From Rhytidiadelphus loreus (taxonomy: Eukaryota; Streptophyta; Bryopsida; Hypnales; Hylocomiaceae): a stretch of DNA of 64,000 bases. Each line of letters begins with the position of its first letter. The first letter of the stretch is position 1. The notes beneath the pieces were generated by a model. That model did not search any database. It was not told the origin of the DNA and saw only the letters and a program-made list of their open reading frames with translations. Below, piece by piece: positions 37,533 through 50,400 of the stretch. Location of the stretch: positions 2,978,501 through 3,042,500 of the forward strand of contig OX344763.1 of the NCBI GenBank assembly GCA_947034895.1, read 5' to 3'. Both the position numbers and the translations under genes were made by a program.

Positions 37533-38178
37533 TTAACCCCTAAATGCCCAAGGCCTTTTTTAAGCTTCTTTGAATTTGTTCTAATTGAACAAAAACTCAA
37601 TATTTTGATGAATTGTATAAATTTTTTGGAATCGGAATTGTACAAATTCAAACTAGATATGTTAAAGGAAAAGAAAACACAACAATATCACTTATGGATT
37701 GAAAGATTATAATGTTTGATCATGAAGGTGTTAAAACTACGAAGGTGATTTGAAGTTTTTCAATCACTTCTTTTCACATGTCAAATTTAAAAAGTTGGTC
37801 ACCAAAAAAATATGAGGATAAAGGGCTTAGCATGTATAACCCTAATCGATTTATGGCTTCTCAAAATCTACTCTGCAATTTTTTTAAATGAATTTCTAAT
37901 GTGACTTTTTCTCCAAGATTTAGTGTATTTGAGGCTCATTTTCAAGAGCCTTCAACACTACAAAAAGTCAAGATTGCAATGGACACCCTTGCACAAAATC
38001 TTGAATAGAAAAATCATGATCAATCATTTTCAAAATTGGATTTTTGATGCTAAAACTAGACTTCAAAAATAATATCTCAAAAAAATAAACTACTAAAAAT
38101 AGCAACTTGGTTAGGTATTATTTCACTTCAAAGTATTATCAACACCGAAATTTGATGCCTTGGGCATTTAGGGGTTGA
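37533..38178 (+). mobile_element. TTAA-type non-autonomous element, complete
   Basis: It begins TTAACCCCTAAATGCCCAAG and ends CTTGGGCATTTAGGGGTTGA: inverted ends of about 20 bp with one mutated target copy (TTGA). It is about 646 bp and inserted some 280 bp upstream of the eIF3m start codon. The outer CCCCTAAA matches the other family members; the next bases form a distinct subtype. Confidence 0.68.
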
Positions 38179-40585
38179 GCATTGAGTTGCCAATCTCCTA
38201 TACTAATATTCCCCCATTATATAGCAAAATGGCCCATGTTACGGTCCTTGGCACTACACTATAAGATTCATCTTCCACATTATGGTACGATTTATTCCTA
38301 GTTGCCTAGTACTTAAAGTAGTGGGAGCCCTCTCCCTTTAGGCCATCCATGATGTGAAAGCCCCAACCTTCAAGCTCAGGTTCCACCCTTGCCTTCAAGC
38401 CTAAGCTCTCAAGTCACGGGAGGTCTCTCTACTATACATTATATGTGAATGGAATATTTCATTTGCACTTACTAGGGATAATATTACGTGTCATTAGAGG
38501 GGATTTGAGGACACAAACACTCCGTTTCAAGCCTGTTCCTCATGATGTTCCCGCGGTAGTAAAAGAACGCATCGCGGTCAAAAGTTTGTTTGTTTGTTTT
38601 AAATTAAAATTTCTAAAATACAAGAAGAAGTTGAAAAAAAAGTTTTTTTTTTCCCAAAAAATGACGTGGCACTATCTCCACCACATAAGATTGCGCAACT
38701 GGCAGTGTTCCCAACGCACTCGAGACAAATTTCACAACCGGGAATTCAAAGGCTCCCGGAGGCCTCAAACCTCATCTAATGCTTCTATAACATGTGTTAG
38801 AGATCTTTCAGATATTTCTTGAAAGATTTGAAATAATCTCAAATTTTGAAGAAAAAGTGAATGAAATTCATATGAAATTCAAAGTATGCTATAAAAATTT
38901 GAGAATTTTATCTTAGGTGTATATTGTAGTATATGATTATACATTGAAAACCAAATTGCGTCTCAATTTATAATTAGGAACATGGCTAAAGACTCTCAAT
39001 TTCAAATTATGAAAAAATACTCTTTGGCAAAAATTTCCATGGATTTGGAGTAGAAACTAGAAGCTTTATATTGTAATATGTGTTCAAATGCCAAAAAGAA
39101 AAGAAAAAATTGAATGTCAAAACAAAATTTTCAAGAGAAAAAGTTGATAGGGCTACTAAAATACAATATACAAGGATACCTTATTTTAATGTGGATGTAC
39201 TATTAGAAAATTTGCACACAATTGAAGTATCCTTTAGGTCCAATTCTAGTTTTCATGTTGATTTGTTCCTTTGACCTCCTATAAAAAGTGTAATTAATAA
39301 CCAACAAATTACATTCCACTACTACAAACTAATTGGACTCCTACATATCAAATTTTTGAATCAATTTAAACTTTGAGGATATAGAATAAGAAATGTAGAA
39401 ATCAAAAGTTGATCTTGAGATCATTCAACTTTGAAATTTGCACAAGAAACAACTATTCTAACATGAATCATATTCCATTAGAATAGTTGCAACTTTATAG
39501 TTTCAAATGAGCATTTATTTTTCAAAAAACCCTCAATATTGAAATGGTTCCTAATCCATTATGAAAATAGAGATAAAGAGTGAAAAAATTAATTGACATC
39601 TAAAATTCAAAATTCAACTCAATTAGAATAGAATTATGTCGAGGAAGTTTTATACTCAAGTGTATTTAATCAATATCTTTTCAATCATATCATTAGCCCT
39701 AAAGATCAATAGTATTTATTGACACAATTAATAGTGTTATGGTCATCTAATTAAAAATATAAAAATATAATTCATTTTTTGATATTTCTACACCATATGT
39801 GGTTGAAGATTGAGTAGTTTTTAGGTAGAATAATATTTACAAGTTTGATGATACAATTAAAAGTTATCGTATAAAAAGTAGTTTCATTTTCAACAAGAAT
39901 ACTTTGTACCTTACAAATTTTTTATTTCTTAGATTTGCGTGTACAATAGGATCATAGGAACTTTAATCTTTCTATACAAACTAATCAAATGAAAGTTACA
40001 ATAAGTTTTAGTTTGCAAACAATCATTATAGAATTCTTTCTTTAGAATAAAATTAGGAGAGTTTTTTTATCACTACATTTTCTACATGTTTGGAAAATTA
40101 AAATTGGAACATAGGATTTAGATTGATTTTTACTACATTACTACCATTTAGACCAACAATTTTTAGTTTTATAGTTATATTATTAGGAATTATCTAAATT
40201 AAATCATGATGAACCTCATAATTTTATTAATGTAGAAATTGTTTTAGAAAGAGGTGATTTGAGACCAATTTTGGTCAAAATACATCATTAGAAATTAATC
40301 CGTTTAGGTTACAAGATCTAATTAAAGTGAGGCTTATAAATTGTTTCAAATGAACATTGAAGCCAATTGCACTTTTTCATTGGTATTTTTTTTAGAGTTT
40401 CTTAATTGTATTTGATGTAGATGGTGGTAGAACAACATCCATCAAGGAATTCATAATTTTTCCATAGAAAGTGACGCTTGAGGCTAATAAGGAACCAATG
40501 GATAACTTTTAAGATCATTGTAGTGCCTATTAGTTCAAAAATTGGATCTTGTTTTCTTGGCCACCTCAATGATAGATCTCGTCCT
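38179..40585. other. AT-rich spacer, no gene supported
   Basis: Open frames at 38445-38822 and 39080-39274 have no family features. No RNA gene or ordered repeat was seen. Confidence 0.4.
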
Positions 40586-40794
40586 TTAACCCTTCAACAC
40601 GGGTTGGTCACTGTAGAAATCATTTGTTTGTCACCGTGTGAATTGTTGGCTTAAAAAAATGAAAAGTACTCATTGGATGATCTTCCCTTTCCACACAAAT
40701 TTTGAAGGATGAATAGTTACATTTTTGTCCTACACAGAGAGATTTTTTGTCATTCATCAACCAAAAAATAGCCTTGGTGTCATTTATGGGTTAA
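40586..40794 (+). mobile_element. Short TTAA-type element, deletion derivative
   Basis: The ends are TTAACCCTTCAACACGGG and, inverted, TTAACCCATAAATGACACC. The interior GGATGAATAGTTACATTTTT and GTCCTAC match the left part of the element at 30178. At 209 bp it looks like a short relative of that longer copy. Confidence 0.5.
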
Positions 40795-41964
40795 GTGTTA
40801 TCAATGGATTACAAAAGATATAGTCTTTAGTAATATTTGGCAATTTTTCATTGTAGATCTAAATCTCACCTTTGAATATGATTTTTTGAATTTGAGCAAA
40901 ATACTTAAAATGAAGTTTAATCAAATCTTATTTCTTGACTAATTTAAAAAACTTCAAATATTCTAAAATTGAATAATTAATTGCAATTTGAACTTAAAGT
41001 CTATCACCATAGAGTAAGCAAATTCTTAAGTAATATTGTAATTGAACATTGCAATATTCTTTACTAGAATTTAGACTAGTAGAAAAAATTCTTAAGATCT
41101 AGCAAGTTTCTCCTATGTTTGATGTGAATTTTCATCATTTTTCTTCAAAAAGGTAAAACAAATTGAAATTAGTTTTCCTCCATCACTTCCAAATCCATTC
41201 TAGTCATATTATAGAATAGAAGAATAAATTTGTTTTTTCCATCGATGTTCATGACATCTACATATTGTCCACCAAATCTTTTATAAACCACAATTAGATC
41301 TATTTTTAATTTTTATGTACTATTAGTTTTTGTTGGTGATCAATAGGGTGGTTAAGTATAAATCTACTAGGCCTTTTTTTTTTATAGTAATTGATCTCAA
41401 TAAATGATGGATTGTAATCATAAGATCATTTCTAGTACTCTGTACAAACTTGCCTAGTACTACTTTCTTGTATGGTTTTGTGTACATAATTCATGCTCTA
41501 CTACAATATTTTTAGACCAACATCTAACATGGGCCAAAGTAGTGTGGATACAATACACAATACAATGGATTCTCAAGATACATTGGCAATGTGCAATGAT
41601 CTTAAAGAGAATCTCACTAAAGTAACTACACTTAATTGTTGCAAAAAAATTCCATGTAGGCATTTACCTACATTATATATCTTTTGAATATAAGCGCATG
41701 GAGTCTATTCTCAATATCCCTATCATGAACACTTTGAAAACTCATAGTTTATTTTGACAATGTTCAAATAATACAAGTTGTAACCGACATAAGGGCCAAC
41801 TTCCATATGGATTCATGGGCCAGTCAAGCCTACCAATTACGGTGGAATTGGAGTTTCAAACAAACTAAACTTCCATTCCAGTGCCGATTGGCAAGCTTCA
41901 CTCGCCTCTAACTCTACATGGAAGTCAGCCCTAACTAGTCTAAGAAAATTAGAGGCTTCCTCAA
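40795..41964. other. AT-rich spacer, no gene seen
   Basis: Nothing is recognised. An overlapping pair of short frames around 41460-41690 has no domain features. Confidence 0.35.
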
Positions 41965-42345
41965 GCCAATAGGACTCTATAAGCCAAGGCTTGTTCCAAA
42001 GCCTTGGCTACAATTCATACTACATTTTTTTTGTTTAGCCAATACGACTCAGTCTATAAGCCAAGGCTTGATCCAAAGCCTTGGCTACAATTCATACTAC
42101 ATTTTTTTTGTTTAGCCAATACGACTCAGTCTATAAGCCAAGGCTTGATCCAAAGCCTTGGCTACAATTCATACTACATTTTTTTTGTTTAGCCAATACG
42201 ACTTAGTCTATAAGCCAAAGCTTGAACTAAAGCCTTGGCTACAATTCATACTACATTTTTTTTGTTTAGCCAATACAACTTAGTCTATAAGCCAAGGCTT
42301 GTTCCAAAGCCTTGGCTACAATTCATACTACATTTTTTTTGTTAG
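41965..42345. repeat. 77-bp hairpin-forming tandem repeat, five copies
   Basis: Units start at 41965, 42038, 42115, 42192 and 42269 (73 bp, then 77 bp each). Each contains the inverted repeat AGCCAAGGCTT ... AAAGCCTTGGCT with a loop of about five bases, then an A/T-rich tail ending in eight Ts. Copies differ by a few bases, mostly outside or compensating in the stem. Transcripts could form a row of hairpins. Confidence 0.92.
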
Positions 42346-44028
42346 CTATTATTATTTTACAACTCGTATATTGGTTCTACTTTCTTCGAGAGGGCCTACA
42401 TTTTCATCCGGTATTTTTTTGGTCGAATGTCATTTTTAAGATTCTAAGTTGCAAACTTTCATTGATTATATTATAGAAAGATTAATGTACATAGAAGTTT
42501 GTATTATATCATTATCTTTAATAAAGAGCATTAGAGTAATGCATTGGTTTAAAGAAACAATTAATTAGAAGCCCCGTATAATGTTAAACTAAACTTCAAC
42601 ATTGTTTAAGAAAACAAGACCGAATTTAAACTTCTTTCTAATCATTGAAGGCTTAAAATTTGGTATAATTATATAATTGCCTACTTCTCACTTAATTATT
42701 ATTACATATTCCTACATTTTATAGAAGTGCTTATTCAATTTTCTAATTGAGGCCGGGTCATGATTTCTAGTAATTTTGGAACACTTGATAAGAAATTCAT
42801 TGTGTTCATATAAATCAAATCTCCATGATTGATTGATGATCATTTAAATATTGAATGTCTATGCTTCAAATCAACGCATTTCATTTCATGACAAATTATA
42901 ATGATTGAGTATTTTAATCATAATTACACATTCAATCATATGAATCTCATTTTAAAAATAATATTGAATTTAATACATAGGCCTAGTATACTGTAAAAAA
43001 TCAACCAAAACAAGATTTTTGGCATATAATAATCACTTATTTATTGACATATTTATGGGGTGAGTCTAAAATAATAAGGTTGACCACCAATGAAACTCAA
43101 GTGCATAGAATTTAAATTGAAACTAATTCATATCGATTCCAAAAATGGTCTATACAATTCCTTCTACAATGCATCTTTCTACAATTGTAGCAATTATTCA
43201 TGAAAGGTTCCTAAAATGAATAGTATGATGTTTACCATTTCTTTAAGTGTACACCCAAAAGTGTAGTTATATAATGTGTATAAATGTGGTGCACCTTCGT
43301 TTTCCCATCAAACAAATCATTATATATTAGGAACCAAAATCAATCCAATATATTCATTATATTAAGGAATTAAATTCATTGAAAATATTTGTAGATTTCT
43401 ACAAATTAAATTTAAAAATTCTATACTAACAAAAGTATAATTTTGTTTTTCAGTCACAGACTGAGGTACAATGGTACATGTAAGGATCCCTCAAAGCTTA
43501 GCATTGATTTCCAAACTTCCTCTACAATTTTAGGAAAGTTGTACATTTAATACAACATGGCATAAGACTTTGTACTGTGCTATTAAATTGAAATAATAAA
43601 ACTTAAGTTACACTACAGAGAATCATTTATGATTCTTTTGTAACATCCAAGACATTCTTCAAAATGAAAATAATGGATCAATTTAAAGACGGTCTGATAC
43701 TTAGAAGACTTCAATTAATAATCTTTAACACAGTCATAATTATATGCATTATTTAAAGGAAAGATGACTCTAGCCTAGACAAGGCTGTGAGATCATACAC
43801 AAAAAGAACGGGAGCCTATCCCGTCCCACATAATGGAAAAAATATGAAGAAAAAGGAGAAAAAAAGGGAATCAAACATGTAAGTAAACCTTGGCCAACAA
43901 ATTGGAAATGAATGTCTAAATGGTCCACAATAGCATAATGAAATTATAAAAAACATGTTCAAATTCAAGGGAACTTAACTACAATTAGATTTGACATGGC
44001 TTGGATTTTACATGTCAGAGAATATTAT
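42346..44028. other. AT-rich spacer, no gene seen
   Basis: No gene or ordered repeat was recognised. Confidence 0.4.
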
Positions 44029-44135
44029 AAAATTATTATTATTTTAAAATTATTATTATTTTAAAATTATTATTATTTTAAAATTATTATTATTTTAAAA
44101 TTATTATTATTTTAAAATTATTATTTAAAATTAAA
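44029..44135. repeat. 18-bp AT tandem repeat
   Basis: About five perfect units of AATTATTATTATTTTAAA, with a shortened last unit. Confidence 0.9.
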
Positions 44136-44526
44136 ATTCCTCCTAATTTCATAGTTGTTTACTTTGCTTCTGTTTTTTCAACTTGTTTCTATTTTGGCAA
44201 GCACTATACTCGTTACAGGGTTTGGGGAACAATTTAAGAGGGCCATTCATTCAGTGAATGACAGAACTTCACTTTTGGGAATTCAAGGGCTAAAAAAGCC
44301 TACATAGATGTCGGTGGAGATAATAATCATTCACTTTCAACAAGACAGTGAAGCACTTTATGAATTTATGATCCTACAAAATGATTTCTTGACAAATTAA
44401 TATGTTAAGTGTGAAGTACTGAAGTCAAATTGACACCTCTTTCAAGAACTCATCAAAGAATTTATTTATTTTTTCTTCCACATTCTAGATTCTGAAGTTC
44501 TAATTTGTAACTATAGATTTCAATGT

Positions 44527-44780
44527 TCTCCTTACATCTATAAATGCTTTGCGTACATCTCTCTATGATTTGTATACATCTACCAATATTTTGCAAGCAT
44601 TTCCTAGTGTTTTGCGTACATTTCACTATGACTTGCATAAATTTGTGCATGATCTGCAAACTTCTCTAGCCGTTCTTCAAAAATCTCCAGATGTTGTAGA
44701 GACATCTCCAGATGCTATACAAACATCTCCAAATGACCAGCATAGATCACCCAATCTTTTGCTTACATTTCTTTGTATTC
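44527..44780. repeat. 21-bp minisatellite, about 12 diverged units
   Basis: Units such as TTTGCGTACATCTCTCTATGA, TTTGTATACATCTACCAATAT and TATACAAACATCTCCAAATGA recur exactly every 21 bp. Because the period is seven codons, open frames with heptad-like repeats exist on both strands (44549-44815 plus; 44462-44659 minus). I regard these as by-products, though a repeat protein cannot be wholly excluded. Confidence 0.85.
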
Positions 44781-45005
44781 TAGATACCGGTTTAGGGTAT
44801 TCAATGAATGAATGATTCATCCACTGAGATTATTGACTCATTTGATTTCCCAATGTCTCATACATATTACTTTTTAAATTTTCTAAATCTCATACATGCA
44901 ATGAATTAAATTTTGTTGTGTACATTATTGGTGCTTGGACCTGTTGAAATTCAATAACTTTAAAATAGTTACCGTTCAAAATAACTACCCAAGCCCCTTT
45001 TGTAT

Positions 45006-45229
45006 GATCAGGGTGGATTGACCCCCTCGCTCGGCCTTACCAGGGGTGCAAGTAAAAAAAAAGCCCCCTATTTTGGGCCGTTCTAGGGTATATTCTTGAC
45101 CCATTTAAACTAATTTGGGGTCTCTGATCGCAAAAATGAAGCAAAATTTTGCAAAAAAATTCATGTGCAAAAAATAAATAATTCCAGGGTTGGCTTGCAG
45201 GGCCGAGTGAGGGGGTCAGTTCACCCTAG
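45006..45229 (+). mobile_element. MITE with 10-bp target duplication
   Basis: A 224-bp element begins GATCAGGGTGGATTGACCCC and ends with an imperfect inverted copy (GGGGTCAGTTCACCCTAGC). CCTTTTGTAT flanks both sides (44996-45005 and 45230-45239), a 10-bp target duplication. Terminal repeats of about 30 bp and 9-11-bp duplications fit Mutator-like elements. A related copy is at 32367. Confidence 0.78.
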
Positions 45230-45239
45230 CCTTTTGTAT

Positions 45240-46819
45240 TGGGTGTAATTTTATTGTTTCCTGGGCAATGGAACTACGTTAGATTTGGGTAAAACATATT
45301 ACCAAAAATATGTCAATTTGTGTAATCTTCATTGACACGGTGTGCGGAGAAAGCATCTACAATCATTCCTAGCTTTGAAAGTCCCATGACTTCCCTAATT
45401 AAAGTAATCGTGGATGGAATTAATCGTCTCACTGTCAGTGGAATGGATCCCGGATATTTCAGGAGTTTCTGTCAGTGGATCAAAACTCAGAAGTCCCAAT
45501 CCCTAGAGCTTCTGTCAAACACATGTCTTCGCCAATTTTTTTTTTCCCCTAAACAAATGAAACGGATTTCATTTGCAAAGGGGTGAAATCAAAATCTTGA
45601 TTCATTATGACCCTAGAGTATCTTACGTGCTCAGTGTAATAAATGGTTGTTGCCGTTTGTACAGAATATAGAAACCGGAACCTCCGAATTGACGGTTTAT
45701 TTCCTTATTTTCTAGAAATATTTTGTTATTTAGTAGAAACTCCGTATTACCTTGTATCATGTTATTTGTTAGAATTGTTGTGATACTGCACCCTAAACCT
45801 CTGGAATTTGGAAGAGATCGCTAATGTCAAAGTTTTTTTTTTTTTTTTTTTTTTTTTTCTAAAACAAATGAAATGGATTTCATTGCTGTCAGAGATATTT
45901 GAAGAGGAAGTTCTGAAGTATGTGTATGAAATACTACATTATCATGTAACGAACTTAATATGATCACAAAGCTTTAAATTGAAGACGCAAATCATGATCA
46001 AATAGGAATCGAATGCACCATCCATCAAAGCCAATGGAATTGGAACTTTACAAAGTCAAATTCTGAATCCACGAGCACATTTAATGAACATCGACTACTG
46101 TATAATGCCTTAAGTTGCTGACAAATCTCTGGTAGTCAAAGTCCACAACGAAGATCCGCCGCCAAGGTATCCCGTGCACAATTCTGGCGAGATTTCAGAA
46201 TTGTGAAAACGATCTTCATCCTCCCGGGAGGCCAACTCTCCTGTGGTCAGTCATTCTCATTATTTTTGAATTCCACTGAATTCTCATGCGCATCACACAC
46301 CTCCGAGCCGTGCCGATTTGGGATAACAAAGTTTGGGTGTGTTGCGGGTGCTCGCCCGGAGGCCTTCTTTGTCGACAGTGTTTTGTGTAGAAGGTAAGAC
46401 ATTGTCACTTCTTTGTATTGTAGTTTCTAAGTTTCAGGTCATTAATGTAATTTCAATAAATCAGCCTAGAAAGATGTCCCACAAATGCCCTTGTTATCAT
46501 CAGACATGTCAACTGACTTTGAGCACATTCTATTGAAATGCAATTCATTTGGTCGAACGGAAGAATGCAGCATAGTCATGAAACCACTGTTGAAAACATA
46601 AAATAAGCATGGAGGTTTAGAGATATATGACGGTTACCTGCAGAGTATTATTCAGCCAACGGTAGACGTATGTGAATCCGATGTACATGTTCGCGTATTG
46701 TTATACAAATACTGGCACACGTGTGAGATGCGTCATTTCATTTCAAGGGTACTAAACTTCAGTCTGTTCTACTTTTAGTCGATTTCGATATATGGTTTCA
46801 TCATTTCGTATAATATAGT
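45240..46819. other. Spacer with duplicated poly-T segment, no gene supported
   Basis: A segment of poly-T followed by AAACAAATGAAAYGGATTTC occurs at 45537-45577 and again at 45835-45880. No gene was recognised; the frames at 45332 and 46203 lack domain features. Confidence 0.4.
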
Positions 46820-46821
46820 TT

Positions 46822-46841
46822 CATCTGGATAGATCTAGATG
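46822..46841. repeat. 20-bp palindromic site, left outlier
   Basis: CATCTGGATAGATCTAGATG is an imperfect inverted repeat of the same design as the array at 46991-47180: two 8-bp arms around a 4-bp spacer. It marks the left-most site seen of the DUF7869 element. Confidence 0.75.
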
Positions 46842-46990
46842 AAATTTACGCTATGGCCACGTGGCCACAGTTGGACTAGCCTGAACCGAAGAAGTCGGTG
46901 GCTTCTGCTAAAATTGTTTGCTCGACGAGGCACCCTTGTTGTTGTTCTATAAGTGATGATGTTGATTGTACGTTATCTGATGTTGACTAC

Positions 46991-47180
46991 TATGTCGATC
47001 GCTTCAGATGTCGAATACCATCTAGATCATTGCAGATGTAGAATAGCATTTGGATCACTTCGGATGTAGAGTAGCATCTGGATCACTCCAGATGTTGAAT
47101 AGCATCTGGATCACTCCAGATGTAGAATAGCACCTGGATCACTCCTGATGGTGAATGTTATATGGATCACTCCAATCAGG
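46991..47180. repeat. 28-bp tandem array of palindromic sites
   Basis: Six to seven units consist of the palindrome CATCTGGATCACTCCAGATG (arms CATCTGGA/TCCAGATG) plus the linker TAGAATAG. Two units at 47075-47094 and 47103-47122 are perfect; flanking units diverge. Two more copies in reverse orientation lie at 47253-47300. All are 5' of the DUF7869-type gene. Confidence 0.92.
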
Positions 47181-47405
47181 GATTGGTCGGTACCTTACTA
47201 GTCTTTTTATCTCTGTGCCTCGCATTAGAATCAATGAATGGACCATCCCATATCTGGAGTGATCTAGATGAGTCTTGTTCATCTGGGGTGATCTAGATGC
47301 CTAATATCTTTGGGTTCAATTCGTCGTTCCGATTCTACTTGCTTCCATCGGCAATAACTTCATGTGTCTGAATCATCACACAGCAAATGAAGTGAAAATT
47401 ACCAT

Positions 47406-50400
47406 ATGTCACATTTATTCTCAGGATGCTTGTATGTCAGTTTGTTTTTCACACTTCTATACGTTTCCCTGATTGTCAGGCATTTATCACATTCGAAGGG
47501 ATCTCAGGACTCTTTGTTTATTTGCAAGGAATCCGACATGGATGTCTTCAATGAATGCAATGATGTAATCCCGTATTCGACTGAGCACTCGACAGGTGAA
47601 GCCTCCGAAGAGTCGACCGCTCGAGCTCGTTTATTTGGAAATGGAGATGAAGTTAAGCTTTTTGTTGCGGGATTCAATGAGGTTGGTGGAGGGTTGGTTG
47701 TGGATGGTAGTCCACAGGGCCAATGGCTTGGGGTGGACATCCCATTAGAGCAGGGTGTTTTGGTCTTGGTTCGGCCGCTTTTCGTTGTCCCTGGAGCGGA
47801 GGATATCCCTGTCACGCCATCCTAGAGGGGACTTACATCGATGTTGGATGCCGTAAATCGGACAGTACTTTGGAGAGCACAAGAAGTTCAAAAGACACAT
47901 GCAGCTTCTCCTACGGATTCTTCTTCATATGTTCCGCAAGATGACTGGTTGGGGCTCGAGGTTCATCTGCTGAACTCTGTAGGCCTTGTTGAGGCGGCCG
48001 GGCGAATAATTTGCTGGAGGCCAAACGATCATTTTCAAGACGGAGTACTTGGTGAGGAGTATTTGGATGTAACGATGTTGGATGTTTTTCTAGGAAACAT
48101 GGACGCCATAATGACTCATGCCCGGTGGTCATTATTAGCTTGCTGGTTTCCTAGTAGACGATCGTTGAAGGAGACGGTTGACTATTTCGCTGCTATTCCC
48201 GTTGTTGGAGACCCCTTAGCATATCTTGGAGGAAGAGAGAAAGCGCCTTATCGATTCATAAACCGGAAGCCGATTGTATGCGTCCCGGACTCTCTGGCCA
48301 CCCGAAAAACTACGGACTCTGAAATTCGGAAGGTTAGTGCCTCCCCATGCTGCAGCAGAGGGTGTTGCCAGTTCTTTCCTCAGGAACAAACATTGATTGT
48401 GAGGCAGAGATACTATTTGAAGTCCTTTGAGGATCGACGCGAATATGGAATTGTTGCGGGTGGCCAAATTCATAATTTCTACGGGGACCGGAACCGGAAA
48501 GTAATCACTCTTGAGGGTTTGGATATATGCATGACAGCTTGGTACGTAATTCATGGAATTTCGAAGTCCACATACCATGGTTATATGATAATGTACAAAG
48601 ACAGCGTTGTTTCTGGTACACACGGAAATAAAGGGATTAAATGGCCAAAGATTGAAACCGTTTAAGTCACTGGAACTATGAAAGCTATCATTGACGAGAA
48701 CGCTGACCAGATGCCCGACCAAATGCACGACATCGGACATGGACGAATGGACACTCTGAAATTTTTGCTTGCTGGAAATAACTAGAAACGAGTTCGTGTT
48801 GAGGCTAATGAGGTACTAGCTCTAATTTCCTTTCTAGGTTCAATCTCAACTGGATCACTCTAGATGAGACATGCATATCTTCTATTTTTTATTTCAAATT
48901 AGTTTGTCTTCGTTGTTTAGTTCTTTTCTCTATGACATTTTTGCTCAATTGTAGCTTATGCATACTTCTATTTTCTTTGCAGTAAAATGTAGACTATGGC
49001 CTTCCGCCTGTGAGCCAATCTACAATTAGTAGAATCAAGAAGGAACATTTCAACAATGTTTCTATAAAGCCTGTTGGAAGCTCGTTTGCAAAGTGTAGTG
49101 TATGTGACCAGTTGCAGCAGTTCTTTCTGAAGTCGCCCAAAGGAAGTCCTGAATTTGTGGAATTTTCAAAGCAACGAACTGAACATCACAATCATCAAGC
49201 CCCATGCCGTCGCCTATATGCTTCATGGCGGGAGGAGTCCAAAAGAAATCCGCAAGACATATTATGTGTAATTCACGACAAGATGGATACTTCAAAGACA
49301 GCTTTACCAAGGATGCGCGTGACAACAAAGGCTACTCAAGGTTTAGGGCAGATACCGATGAGCGTAACAGGAATGGTAGCTCACGGTCATGGTGACGGTG
49401 CATATGCCCACTATACACCGTCGTGTTGGCCAGGAGATTCGAACTTCACCATTTTGTCGTTGGCTAGATTGTTTCGCAGACTCGAGGGTCCTCCGATTCA
49501 AGAGACAGGTGACTTATTTCCATACCCGCCAGCAAACCCTATGTTTGAAGCATTGCTTAGAGGAAAATCACGTTGTACAGATTGTTTGACCCTAGTGGAA
49601 CCATCTGCTCGGCGTGGACCCTCTCCTCTTTTTGAGAAATTATATTTTCAACTTGACAACTCGGCAAAAGATAACAAGAACCAATACCTTATGGCGTTCT
49701 TGTCTTTGTTGACTGCGTGGGGAGTCTTTAAGGAAATTCAAGTTGGTTTCCTACTTGTCAAACATACTCACGAAGACATTAATGCTTATTTCAGCCACCT
49801 CTCTAAGGCCTTGAAGACAAAGAATACTTTTGTTGTTGCCGACTTGATGAGAGCCTTCATGCAGTTGCAAGAGCTATCATTCATGCCTGAGTTCATTCAA
49901 GAGGTGGCTGATTTCAAGTCGTTCGTAAAGGGATACCAAAGTAGTGGGACGGCTAGATTAATTGGATTGGGGGAGATGCATCTTTTTAAATTTTATGTGG
50001 ATAGTGAGGGGGTCCCCGTCATGAAGTATAAAAAGTTAGCAGTTGATTCACAGTGGCTACCATCTGATAAACCTTCTCAACGCCTCTGGAAGAGAGATTC
50101 ACATGGATGGCCGAAGCTCCCTCCAGGTTGTCCGAAGCCTGTTCCATTCAAGCCCATGTGGGGTAGCGAAGTTCCCAAGGCCACGGGAAATCGAGAGAAG
50201 GCTGTTGAAATGGCAAGGAAAGCTACTCTGAACAAGGGTTTTATGATGATAGGACTAGAAAAGTACATTCAGTACTGGAAAAATGGGATGTCTAAATGCG
50301 AGGGATTTGCAACTGCCTTTGGTCCTTATGTGGAATACTGGAATTTTGTACTGTGTGAGCTTAGAGAACCACTACTTGAATGCCCTTCAGAGTTGGTGGA

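Noticed and set aside
46991..47180. CRISPR-like array (28-bp palindromic repeats)
   Set aside because: Units are directly tandem with an 8-bp linker and no variable spacers, and the DNA is from a plant nucleus.
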